A stretch of 19,832 nt of DNA, from the NCBI GenBank assembly GCA_903921605.1, contig CAIXQV010000593.1, forward strand, positions 1-19,832, in the 5' to 3' direction. The DNA is from an uncultured Planctomycetaceae bacterium (GTDB lineage Bacteria; Planctomycetota; Planctomycetia; Planctomycetales; Planctomycetaceae). A model generated the notes under the pieces. It did not search any database and had not been told where the DNA came from. It saw nothing but the letters and a program-made list of their open reading frames with translations. Positions 6,716-13,257 of this stretch are shown here, piece by piece. The position numbers and the translations under genes are program-made. Position 1 is the stretch's first letter; each line of letters starts with the position of its first letter.

Positions 6716-8446
6716 CTACGAGTTGAGGTGTGAGCGAGTTCGAAGAAAGTTCAGGCCCGACATTGCCACGGTGGCCGCAGGAGTTGTCGGTGGCGACGCA
6801 TTTAAACTGACGGATTCTCGCTCGACGGCCTCCGGAGGCGTGAAGCGGTCCAGTCGAGGTCGGAAGATGACGATCAAAAACAGCGGCAGATACCAGAGAA
6901 CATAAGTCCCGATATCGTCCGGGTACCACATCTGCGCGGCCACAACGAGGCATGTCGAATTGGAGAGAAGATTCTCCAGATTCCGTGGGCGCGGCAGCAC
7001 GGTCATTGCCGTCAGCATCACAAAGAAAATTGCCGCCATGGGGATGCGAATAAACAGTTGACTGAGAGTTGCGTCGCCGTCGGTTGGAGAATCATCCAGC
7101 AATCGATAGGCCGTCCAGTTGGCCGTCGTGACCAGTTTGTTTGTAAACGAGCTGGCATCGCCGGAGATCAGAAGCAGTGACGTAATCAAAACGGCACCGA
7201 TGCCCAGAACGGAAACCACGAACCTCAATCCGCCATTTTTCCCGTAAAAAACGGCCCACAGCGGCAACAGAAATGCCGCAAAAAACAGTGTTCCGCTCGC
7301 CAATCCCAAAAGAACTCCGGCGACGACAGGGTTGCGATAGCTGGCGATAGCCCATACGAGGCAAGCCGCCGGCAGAACATGATTAAGCTCATGAACATTG
7401 ACCGCCGTGCAGGGCAGCAGCAGATAGAGACAGCTCATGGAAATGCCGAGTTGCAGACTTGCAAAATGCTGACGGCCGATCATCAACAGTCCAAGCACCA
7501 CAAAAGTATGTGCGATGACGACAAGAATTCGGGCCAGCAGAGCCTCCACCGTGCCAGTGTCGCTGGAATCACCTGCCGGAGACTTGGGAAGGTTTCCGGA
7601 AAGCTGAGCCATAGCGGCACCACCGGCTGCGATCAGGGTCTCTGTCGGAGCGGGCTGCGTATCGCCGCCGGTTTGAGGATCGACCTGCACATCGCGTCGT
7701 TCCAGAAGGGCTCGACCATGTTCAACCGCCTTGAATGTGCTGTCCTCAGGGTTGTTAGTCAGAACGCTCACCATCAGGATCGCAAAAGCCGGTATGCACA
7801 GGAACGTGATTCCTGCCTGATTCAGGTTTTGATCGAGTCGGGGGCGTCGAGTGAGACTCTCATCAAAGATCAAACGAACTATCAGCATGATCGTCAATCC
7901 CATCAGCGCGATTGACGCCCACGTGTAGATGGGGTGCGACCGTGGCCCGTTGCCTAAATCCACCGATGGCAACTGTTGTGGATCATTGACTGCCACTGAT
8001 TTTGCATTCGCGTCGGACGAATCACTGGAAGGTAGATCGCCGCTGGAAGCATCAGCCGAAATTACTGCCAAGGCTTGATTGTCGGGCTTTTTTGTGTCAT
8101 CGGTGTCTGTTGCGGCATCAGAAGAGGTCTGGCCGAACGGCCCTGCGGATTCACTATTCTCAGTGGCCAACTCTGTGCTTGTCACCGAAGTAGCACCCGA
8201 CGGCGGACCATCACCAGGCTCCGACAGAGACGATGAATCCTCCTCGGCGACCGGCGGGACCCAAACTTTGTCGCGATAAACACCCGCAACGACGATCGCC
8301 GTGGAAAGCAGGAGCAGCAAAGTCAGGTCAAGATTGCGGATTGTCAGAAAGCGAGAGAAGCGAAAAAAAACGGCGATCACCAAAAACGCGACATAAACCA
8401 GCCACGTTGGATTCGTTACATCGGTAAAGAGAAAGGATTTTTCCAT
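6716..8446 (-). CDS. Polytopic membrane protein with long Ser/Asp-rich linker, possibly GT-C-like
   Basis: A 576-residue membrane protein starting at ATG 8446. Two helices (about 14-30 and 40-57) are followed by an acidic, Ser/Asp/Thr/Pro-rich, low-complexity linker (about 64-170). About nine further helices follow (near 172-194, 211-230, 303-323, 335-350, 357-370, 373-399, 408-427, 463-484, 514-528), with a second soluble loop at about 231-300 and a hydrophilic tail. The segment YLLLPCTAVNVHELNHVLPA followed by NPVVAGVLLGLASGTLFFAA resembles the middle of GT-C membrane glycosyltransferases (GT39/GT87-like), in which a polyprenyl-phosphate sugar is the donor. The acidic catalytic motif normally in the first outside loop is not recognisable, so this is only a structural hint. 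It lies on the same strand as the GT4 gene but 467 bp away, so co-transcription is uncertain. I do not recognise the exact family. Confidence 0.75.
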   Translation of the reverse strand: MEKSFLFTDVTNPTWLVYVAFLVIAVFFRFSRFLTIRNLDLTLLLLLSTAIVVAGVYRDKVWVPPVAEEDSSSLSEPGDGPPSGATSVTSTELATENSESAGPFGQTSSDAATDTDDTKKPDNQALAVISADASSGDLPSSDSSDANAKSVAVNDPQQLPSVDLGNGPRSHPIYTWASIALMGLTIMLIVRLIFDESLTRRPRLDQNLNQAGITFLCIPAFAILMVSVLTNNPEDSTFKAVEHGRALLERRDVQVDPQTGGDTQPAPTETLIAAGGAAMAQLSGNLPKSPAGDSSDTGTVEALLARILVVIAHTFVVLGLLMIGRQHFASLQLGISMSCLYLLLPCTAVNVHELNHVLPAACLVWAIASYRNPVVAGVLLGLASGTLFFAAFLLPLWAVFYGKNGGLRFVVSVLGIGAVLITSLLLISGDASSFTNKLVTTANWTAYRLLDDSPTDGDATLSQLFIRIPMAAIFFVMLTAMTVLPRPRNLENLLSNSTCLVVAAQMWYPDDIGTYVLWYLPLFLIVIFRPRLDRFTPPEAVERESVSLNASPPTTPAATVAMSGLNFLRTRSHLNS

Positions 8447-9027
8447 AACGACCGTTGAGCTTTCTCGGATGACACCGCACTCGTGCGAGGCTTCATCTGG
8501 CGAGCAACCTGCATGAGATGTCTATTGAACGCGTTTTGTTGCCAAATGGCAACTGGCCGATTTAAAAACTGAGCGCATGGCCAGCAAAAACCATCACTTC
8601 GGCCCTCAAAATTCAGCAGGACAGCGAGTTCCACCGAGAACCAGAAAACCCTCGTAGCCCTATGCGAAGCTGATTGTATGGCCTGCAGCCCGGTAAACCG
8701 GATGTTGTGGGGGCGGAGAGAAGGAATCGGGACCGGGTCTGCTCCGCCAAAAGCCCACAGACAGCCTTATTTCTGAAACCGGAAATTCTCGCCAGATCCC
8801 ATTGATATTGCCCAAACCTCCGCGACAATACGGCCGGAAGAGGTTCCCTGATTGTTGTATTGGCCGTGGGTTTGAAGCTCGGCTACCAATTGTCAAAAAC
8901 CAAAACTTGACCGCCCGGCATTTGGATGGCAAATGAATACCAGCGACCAAGCCACTGGTTTCTGGGAGCGGGGACAGGTGGCATGTGATTGAATCAGGTT
9001 TCGAGACCCGGAATTGAAAGGGAAGAC
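8447..9027. other. Gene-free divergent intergenic region
   Basis: This region lies between divergently transcribed genes and should hold both promoters. It contains an inverted repeat with a 2-bp spacer, GTTGCCA/TGGCAAC (8538-8553), 92 bp upstream of the membrane-protein start. A second, CATTTG/CAAATG (8919-8935), lies about 92 bp upstream of the Cys-rich gene start. Both are operator-like in shape only. No -35/-10 pair is convincing, and no coding frame is credible; the long minus-strand frame here runs through the Cys-rich gene in a shadow frame. Confidence 0.4.
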
Positions 9028-9423
9028 ATGAAGATTTTTGCAATGATGATGACGCTGTGTGCGATTCTCGCCACAGGTGCTGTTGAAGCACGACAGGAAT
9101 TGACACCGGTTCCAGAAGTACCGGGAGCATTCGTAGAGTCACATGCTGTGCCGCTCTACACGAATGTGGTTTACAAGGACCGCGACGAAATGTCGCCATG
9201 TGCACAGCCAAAGATCATCGCTGTTAAGGACCCATGTGCTTGCGAAGATCCTTGCAACAGTTGCGGACCAAAGTGCGTTTACATCCAGATCTGCGTCCCA
9301 ACCTGTGGTTGCGAACTGATCAGCTGCCGCCGTAACGGTGACCGTATTCGTTATGATTACGGCAAGTACGCTGTAGACGTCCGCATCAAGCGAGATCACA
9401 TCGAAGTTGATTATCAGGACTAG
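9028..9423 (+). CDS. Small secreted Cys-rich protein
   Basis: A 131-residue protein with a Sec signal peptide (MKIFAMMMTLCAILATGAVEA, probable cut near residue 21). The mature part has ten cysteines (58, 70, 72, 76, 79, 83, 89, 93, 95, 100) packed into 43 residues in patterns such as CxCxxxCxxC and CVPTCGC. A charged tail, YDYGKYAVDVRIKRDHIEVD, has an alternating pattern suggesting beta-strands. The even cysteine count fits a disulfide-bonded or metal-binding envelope protein. ATG 9028 was chosen because AAAGGGAAG lies just upstream; an in-frame TTG at 8989 would put a hydrophilic stretch before the signal peptide and is unlikely. The gene is monocistronic, with its own terminator 70 bp after the stop. 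I do not recognise a named family. The codons look like its neighbours'. Confidence 0.82.
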   Translation: MKIFAMMMTLCAILATGAVEARQELTPVPEVPGAFVESHAVPLYTNVVYKDRDEMSPCAQPKIIAVKDPCACEDPCNSCGPKCVYIQICVPTCGCELISCRRNGDRIRYDYGKYAVDVRIKRDHIEVDYQD

Positions 9424-9435
9424 TCTCAACGCAGA

Positions 9436-9457
9436 CTGGCTGGCGTGAGTCAGCCAG
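9436..9457. repeat. GTGA-loop hairpin 1
   Basis: CTGGCTGGC, loop GTGA, GTCAGCCAG forms a 9-bp stem with one G-T wobble. It has the same design as the hairpins at 9639, 9951 and 10065 but a different stem sequence. It overlaps a 12-bp palindrome CAGACATGTCTG (9455-9466) and sits in the 3-prime untranslated part of the Cys-rich gene. Confidence 0.6.
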
Positions 9458-9490
9458 ACATGTCTGACAAGACTTACTGAAACTGCGACG

Positions 9491-9526
9491 AGGGCGATGG
9501 AGCTAATCCATCGCCCTTGTTTTTTT
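9491..9526 (+). terminator. Intrinsic terminator of the Cys-rich gene
   Basis: AGGGCGATGG (9491-9500), loop AGCTAAT, CCATCGCCCT (9508-9517) give a perfect 10-bp stem followed by TGTTTTTTT. The last 8 bases of the T-tract, GTTTTTTT (9519-9526), are duplicated at 9713-9720 on the far side of the MITE-like element. Confidence 0.92.
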
Positions 9527-9712
9527 GGTTCTGCGCGAAATGAAGTGCGCGACCGAAGACGAAGCCAATGAAACAGCGAGGGATCTCCATGGGAGGACTT
9601 GAGGCAGCGGCCGTCAAATAACCTACCAATCAGGCGAGCGGCCGGTGTGAACCGGCCGGTAACTTCGACTAAACAATTATTTCGATCTGCGCAATTCATT
9701 TCGCGCTGAACC
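9527..9712. mobile_element. 186-bp MITE-like element with 8-bp target-site duplication
   Basis: The ends are 24-bp inverted repeats matching at 22 of 24 positions: the left end (9527-9550) starts GGTTCTGCGCGAAATGAA, and the complement of the right end (9689-9712) starts GGTTCAGCGCGAAATGAA. The element is flanked by identical 8-bp direct repeats GTTTTTTT (9519-9526 and 9713-9720). This is the signature of a transposase-mobilised, non-autonomous insertion. An 8-bp duplication and GGTTCTG ends are reminiscent of IS6-family elements, but no transposase is present and that link is inference. The interior carries a GTGA-loop hairpin (9639-9658) and the 13-mer CAGCGAGGGATCT (9574-9586), also found in the family A arm at 9847-9859. 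Confidence 0.82.
9639..9658. repeat. GTGA-loop hairpin 2, inside the MITE-like element
   Basis: CGGCCGGT, loop GTGA, ACCGGCCG forms a perfect 8-bp stem. Confidence 0.7.
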
Positions 9713-9832
9713 GTTTTTTTGTCACTCAACCAGCCCCGCGTCGCTCGACAATCAGCCGGAGCTGAATCTTTTGAAGCGGCCCGATTGTTGGTTCAAACAG
9801 CGTGAAAACACTGGAAGTACTGGAGAGACACC

Positions 9833-9910
9833 AAAACCCGACGCGTCAGCGAGGGATCTACGGAGACATTGGTGCAACGAGAAATCGCAATCCCTCGCGC
9901 ACGCGTTTTG
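9833..9910. repeat. Family A repeat arms, third locus
   Basis: The facing arms AAAACCCGACGCGTCAGCGA (from 9833, continuing GGGA) and TCCCTCGCGCACGCGTTTTG (9891-9910) match the inner arms of the element at 2567-2709. The outer GGAAC-type termini are missing, so this is either the core hairpin alone or a decayed copy. Confidence 0.6.
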
Positions 9911-9925
9911 AAGTTGCGCATTTTC

Positions 9926-10012
9926 AGGCCCGGAGGGTCGACAAATCCAATGCCGGTGGCGTGAGCCACCGGTAATCGAACATAAAGAATCTAAGGCCTC
10001 GGAGGGTCGACA
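9926..10012. repeat. Direct repeat pair with GGAGGGTCGACA core
   Basis: AGGCCCGGAGGGTCGACA (9926-9943) and AGGCCTCGGAGGGTCGACA (9994-10012) are near-identical direct repeats that bracket GTGA-loop hairpin 3. A 12-bp palindrome TTCAGGCCTGAA follows at 10034-10045. This looks like a composite intergenic repeat. Confidence 0.55.
9951..9974. repeat. GTGA-loop hairpin 3
   Basis: TGCCGGTGGC, loop GTGA, GCCACCGGTA makes a 10-bp stem with one G-T wobble. The core CCGGTGGC-GTGA-GCCACCGG recurs in reverse orientation at 10065. Confidence 0.72.
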
Positions 10013-10064
10013 CAAGGACGCATGTTTCGGCCCTTCAGGCCTGAATCGCAGCGTCTTTTCCAGT

Positions 10065-10084
10065 CCGGTGGCTCACGCCACCGG
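10065..10084. repeat. GTGA-loop hairpin 4, reverse orientation
   Basis: CCGGTGGC, TCAC, GCCACCGG is the exact reverse complement of the core of hairpin 3, so the GTGA loop is on the minus strand. Confidence 0.72.
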
Positions 10085-10120
10085 CAGAGGATGTGCCGGG
10101 CTTCCAGCCCTAACCAAAAT

Positions 10121-10153
10121 GCGCAATCCCTCGCTCACGCGTCGGGTTATGAT
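10121..10153. repeat. Single family A arm
   Basis: AATCCCTCGCTCACGCGTCG, continuing GGTTATGAT, matches the right arm of the element at 2567-2709 (GATCCCTCGCTGACGCGTCG, continuing GGTTGTGAT) with few changes. No partner arm is adjacent, although the arms at 9833-9856 face it from 270 bp away. Nothing else is seen from here to the HAD gene stop at 10298. Confidence 0.55.
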
Positions 10154-10297
10154 GAAAATTTCTCTTTTTGTTCCACGGGCCACGACGCATCAAGATTGCG
10201 CGACCTGAGACGATGTTTTGTAAAGCGCGAGGTGTGGCGGATTGCGAATTCTGCAATCAACACCAGCGATTGCCATCGCAGCGTATCGTCATGAGGC

Positions 10298-10957
10298 CTA
10301 CTTCAGCAGAGCATGCAACTGCTCATCAAGCAGGCTGGAGACTTTCAGTCGGCTCATGCTGAAATCGCCAAAGTCTGTATGTCGACTGGGAACAGACACA
10401 ATGTAGGCACCAGCAGCAGCAGCGGCGCGAGTGCCGGTTTCACTGTCCTCGAGAACAAGCATTTCGGCAGGATCAACACCGTGCATTTCGGCAGCCTTGA
10501 GATAGATCTCCGGATGAGGTTTGCCGTGAGTCACATCTTCGGCAGTGAGGGTAAAATCAATTCGGTGCAGCAGATTGAACTTCTCAAGCAGATGCGTCAT
10601 GTAGGTTCGAGGTGACGAAGTGGCGACCGCGCGAGGCAGTCTTTTGGCATCCAACAGCTCAAAGACTTCCAACAGGCCGGGCATCATGGCAAGGCGATTC
10701 TCAGCCAGCGATGCAAACAGGATTTTCGTTTCCAGCATCAGATCTTCAAGAGAATCCGTCAGCCCTGTGAGATCTCGAAGCACTGTGAACGCTTCCACGG
10801 GACGACGCCCCATCATGCCGTGGCGAATGGTGTCGGTCATTTCGAGGCCTCGACGAGCCATCAACTCGACGCCAGCCAGCTCAAAAATGTCCTCGGTATT
10901 GAGCATCAGCCCATCAAGGTCAAAAACCACAGCACGAATCACAGGGCGGCTCGACAT
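10298..10957 (-). CDS. HAD superfamily phosphatase, beta-phosphoglucomutase-like
   Basis: A 219-residue cytoplasmic hydrolase with all four HAD motifs: I, VVFDLDGLMLNTED (Asp13 nucleophile, Asp15 acid/base); II, VATSSP (Thr113/Ser114); III, HGKPHPE (Lys146); IV, VLEDSETG (Glu170, Asp171). The helical cap between motifs I and II fits subfamily I of the PGMB/CbbY/Gph type, which acts on phosphorylated sugars or glycolate; DLDGLML with the TED that follows is typical. The start was set at ATG 10957 because motif I normally lies about 10-15 residues from the N-terminus; the frame stays open 54 codons further upstream, without family-like sequence. No strong ribosome site is seen. It diverges from the ATP synthase operon across a 380-bp region. 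The exact substrate cannot be read from sequence. Confidence 0.88.
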   Translation of the reverse strand: MSSRPVIRAVVFDLDGLMLNTEDIFELAGVELMARRGLEMTDTIRHGMMGRRPVEAFTVLRDLTGLTDSLEDLMLETKILFASLAENRLAMMPGLLEVFELLDAKRLPRAVATSSPRTYMTHLLEKFNLLHRIDFTLTAEDVTHGKPHPEIYLKAAEMHGVDPAEMLVLEDSETGTRAAAAAGAYIVSVPSRHTDFGDFSMSRLKVSSLLDEQLHALLK

Positions 10958-11339
10958 GAAGAATAAGCTAACGTTATGAGTAGAAGGAAAGATTTCGAAA
11001 AGACAATGGTGCCTGTTCACGCAGGCGGCTACAACAAGACCGGTTCGGCGTTGTGAGATTATTGCAGGACGACGTTCCGCCTTCTGAGAAATGTGGCAAA
11101 GTTCCCAGCGAGTGCCCATTCAGCGTGTATTCTAGTGGGAGTCGTGAAGAGAGACACCGCTGGCAGAGACGATATAAGGATTCTCCCGCTGGCGGTTAAC
11201 GGGACGACTGCTCCCGTTTCCGGGAATTGCTGAGGCTGTTATCCAGCCTCTTTGACTCAGTTTTAAGCGATCCCTAGACTCGCGGCCCTGTCAAGGAATC
11301 AGATCTTCAAGTTCGTCGTCAAGCTAAGGGTCATTCGCG
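10958..11339. promoter_or_regulatory. Divergent control region and structured leader of the atp operon
   Basis: The promoters of the HAD gene and of the atp operon must lie in these 382 bases, but no consensus -35/-10 pair is clear (TATAAG at 11174 and TATTCT at 11128 are weak -10 candidates). Near the atp start are a direct repeat CCGCTGGC (11158-11165 and 11186-11193) and two tandem hairpins: AACGGGA/TCCCGTT with a 7-nt loop (11198-11218) and GAGGCTG/CAGCCTC with a 5-nt loop followed by TTT (11232-11253). The second has an alternative outer pairing, CTGAG with CTCAG at 11256-11260. Confidence 0.5.
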
Positions 11340-11639
11340 TTGTCCAGCGGTCAGCCGAATCACCACCAGCGACGCAGATCTCGAACTTCTCAGATCGCTC
11401 AAGCCTATCGAACTGCTCACGAAGTCGTCTCGGCGGCCATGTCTTTGGGTTTCCTGATCTTTGGCGGATATTGGCTGGATAAGAGATACGGCTGGAGTCC
11501 CGTATTGACGATCTGTGGTGCCCTCCTCGGTCTAATCGTTGCCGGAGCGTCCTTGCGACAGCTCCTGCATCGACTGGATCGCGAGTCGGCGGAAGTAAAA
11601 CGAAAAGCGGCGCAGGCAAGAGAGGCTCGCTCGGAGTGA
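11340..11639 (+). CDS. atpZ: AtpZ/AtpI family small membrane protein
   Basis: A 99-residue protein with a basic, hydrophilic N-terminus and two membrane helices (about 29-45 and 53-73) joined by WLDKRYGWSP, the AtpZ pattern (GYWLDKRYGWSPVLTICGAL), and a charged, Ala/Lys/Arg-rich tail. AtpZ-type proteins lie at the head of atp operons and are thought to help AtpI in c-ring assembly or ion supply; they are not part of the finished enzyme. The start is TTG 11340, with AAGGG 9 nt upstream. The stop overlaps the next start by 4 nt (GTGA), so the two are translationally coupled. It is the first gene of the operon. Confidence 0.82.
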   Translation: MSSGQPNHHQRRRSRTSQIAQAYRTAHEVVSAAMSLGFLIFGGYWLDKRYGWSPVLTICGALLGLIVAGASLRQLLHRLDRESAEVKRKAAQAREARSE

Positions 11640-12034
11640 CTCAGAATTCTCGAGGTGCTGGTCTCAAGTCCGCGCTGTCGCTTACGTTCTTCGTGGCACT
11701 GGGCTGGGTATTGTGTTTCTGGCCGGCGAGAATGCTGCGTGGCGAAGCGGGAGTCTGGTGGATGTCACTTGCGGCAATTGCCGTTTTGGTGCCCGGCTGG
11801 ATTGTTGTTTTTCTTTCGACTGCCGCTATTCTGCGAAACGACTTATCGGTGATGCTTGTTCAGACGATGATTCGTCTCTTCAGTGTGGCCGGGACGGCGT
11901 TGGCGGTGAAGAAGCTTCGCCCGGATTTGGGAATCGTCGATTTCTTCGGCTGGCTGATCGCGTTCTATTTGCTCGCGTTGGTCGTTGAGGTAACGTTGCT
12001 GAAACGACACGTTGCGGCTTCGTCTGTTAAATAA
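11636..12034 (+). CDS. atpI: AtpI-like ATP synthase assembly protein
   Basis: A 132-residue protein with four membrane helices (about 12-29, 41-64, 71-92, 103-122) and basic cytoplasmic ends, the size and topology of AtpI. Its position between atpZ and atpB is the classic one. AtpI assists c-ring assembly in several bacteria. Sequence similarity in this family is low, so the call leans on topology and context. GTG start at 11636 overlaps the atpZ stop by 4 nt, and GGAG lies immediately upstream but very close to the start. Confidence 0.72.
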   Translation: MTQNSRGAGLKSALSLTFFVALGWVLCFWPARMLRGEAGVWWMSLAAIAVLVPGWIVVFLSTAAILRNDLSVMLVQTMIRLFSVAGTALAVKKLRPDLGIVDFFGWLIAFYLLALVVEVTLLKRHVAASSVK

Positions 12035-12083
12035 ATTTACTGATCTAAAGCAAGAATTTTCAGGGGCTGGCGGACAAGCGGAA

Positions 12084-13127
12084 ATGAGTGAGCACGATCA
12101 TTTTCATCACGTTCGCGACTACACCTATTTCGAGGTGCCTAAGTTCCTTACGTCTCCACATGTTTATGACGGCGTAGAGGCTGTTCCCTGGCATACGCTT
12201 CAGGCGCTTCATCTGCACAGCCCGACGCTTGAGCAGGTGAATGAGGCTATGGAGGGAAAGATCTTCATTCCTCAGCCGTTCGCAGGGACCGCTCGCGAGC
12301 CAGGGTTTCTGATCTCGAAGTTCATGGTTCTTCAGTTGGTCGTGCTTTTGCTGTGTCTGTTTATTTTCCGAGGGCTGGCGAAACGAATTCGCAGTGGGGT
12401 TCCTGCGAAGGGACGCTTCTGGAACTTCTGGGAAGCCATTGCGCTGTTTATTCGGGATGAAGTGGTACGGCCCACGATTGGCGACCACTCTCATGCTCAT
12501 GATGAACATCACGACCATGGTGATCACGGGGCTCACGGTCACGCGGATCATCCTCATGGTCATGCTGGCCACGGTCACGCGGTTGCTTTTGCTCACCCGG
12601 CTGACAAGTACCTGCCGTTCGTCTGGAGTTGCTTCTTCTATATTCTGCTCTGCAATTTGTTGGGTGCGGTGCCGTTTCTTGGTTCAGCCACCGGCGACAT
12701 TAATGTGACTGGTGCTTTGGCTTTGACTGCCCTGGTTGCGACGTTCATGTTTGGTGCGCAAGCCATGTCGGTGAAGGGTTTCTTTGGCAACCTGATTCCT
12801 GAAACAGGTGTGCCCGGAGCGGGGGGGCTGGTACTTGGCGGGATGATGTTTGTCATCGAATTGCTGGGTTTCTTCATTAAGCATGGAGTTCTGGCGGTTC
12901 GATTGTTTGCGAACATCATGGGTGGTCACACGGTGTTGGGTGTGATTCTTGGTTTTATTGCGGTTGCGGCGACGAAAAGCAATTTGATCTACGGCATGGT
13001 GGTTCCTGGCAGCGTTATCGGCCAGGTGTTCATTGGTTGCCTCGAGTTGTTTGTAGCGTTCCTCCAGGCCTATGTCTTTTCGTTCCTTGCAACGATCTTC
13101 ATTGCGGGTGCGATCCATAAGCACTGA
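12084..13127 (+). CDS. atpB: F0F1 ATP synthase subunit a
   Basis: A 347-residue F0 subunit a, forming the ion half-channels beside the c-ring. The essential Arg273 is in AVRLFANIMGGH, and the helix-5 region is GQVFIGCLELFVAFLQAYVF. Helix 1 is about 76-96. The conserved KYLPFVWSCFFYILLCNLLG lies at about 175-194. Between helix 1 and that block, after the conserved RDEVVRPTIG, is a His/Asp/Gly-rich insert (residues 135-171, 15 His in 37 residues; 12486-12596). The basic residues after helix 1 place the insert in the cytoplasm. ATG 12084 (MSEHDHFHH) was chosen over TTG 12012, which would overlap atpI and add an unfamiliar 24-residue tail. The length exceeds E. coli's subunit (about 271) because of the N-terminal segment and the insert. 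Confidence 0.95.
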   Translation: MSEHDHFHHVRDYTYFEVPKFLTSPHVYDGVEAVPWHTLQALHLHSPTLEQVNEAMEGKIFIPQPFAGTAREPGFLISKFMVLQLVVLLLCLFIFRGLAKRIRSGVPAKGRFWNFWEAIALFIRDEVVRPTIGDHSHAHDEHHDHGDHGAHGHADHPHGHAGHGHAVAFAHPADKYLPFVWSCFFYILLCNLLGAVPFLGSATGDINVTGALALTALVATFMFGAQAMSVKGFFGNLIPETGVPGAGGLVLGGMMFVIELLGFFIKHGVLAVRLFANIMGGHTVLGVILGFIAVAATKSNLIYGMVVPGSVIGQVFIGCLELFVAFLQAYVFSFLATIFIAGAIHKH

Positions 13128-13243
13128 TTCAGTTTTTTGCCGACGACTTTCATTGCTGAGAGTCCCGGTTTGCTTGTTGTTCTGAAAATGGTTTCGCCGG
13201 TCGCCCGAGACAGGCGGCGTCACTTTGATGAGTTTTGTTTGAA

Positions 13244-13250
13244 AGAGGAG
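13244..13250 (+). promoter_or_regulatory. Strong ribosome binding site of atpE
   Basis: AGAGGAG lies 7 nt before the GTG start at 13258. It is the best Shine-Dalgarno match in the operon, consistent with the high copy number of subunit c per enzyme, and it decides the GTG start. Confidence 0.85.
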
Positions 13251-13257
13251 TTTTGTT

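Noticed and set aside
8660..9211. 183-codon minus-strand frame across the divergent region
   Set aside because: It overlaps the start of the Cys-rich gene, which has a signal peptide, ribosome site and terminator. The frame has no recognisable domain.
9833..10153. Repeat cluster considered as a CRISPR array
   Set aside because: The repeats are inverted, unevenly spaced and of several types; there are no regular spacers and no cas genes.
10958..11119. 54-codon N-terminal extension of the HAD protein
   Set aside because: The extension lies before the standard MSSRPVIRAVVFDLDG start and has no HAD-like sequence or ribosome site.
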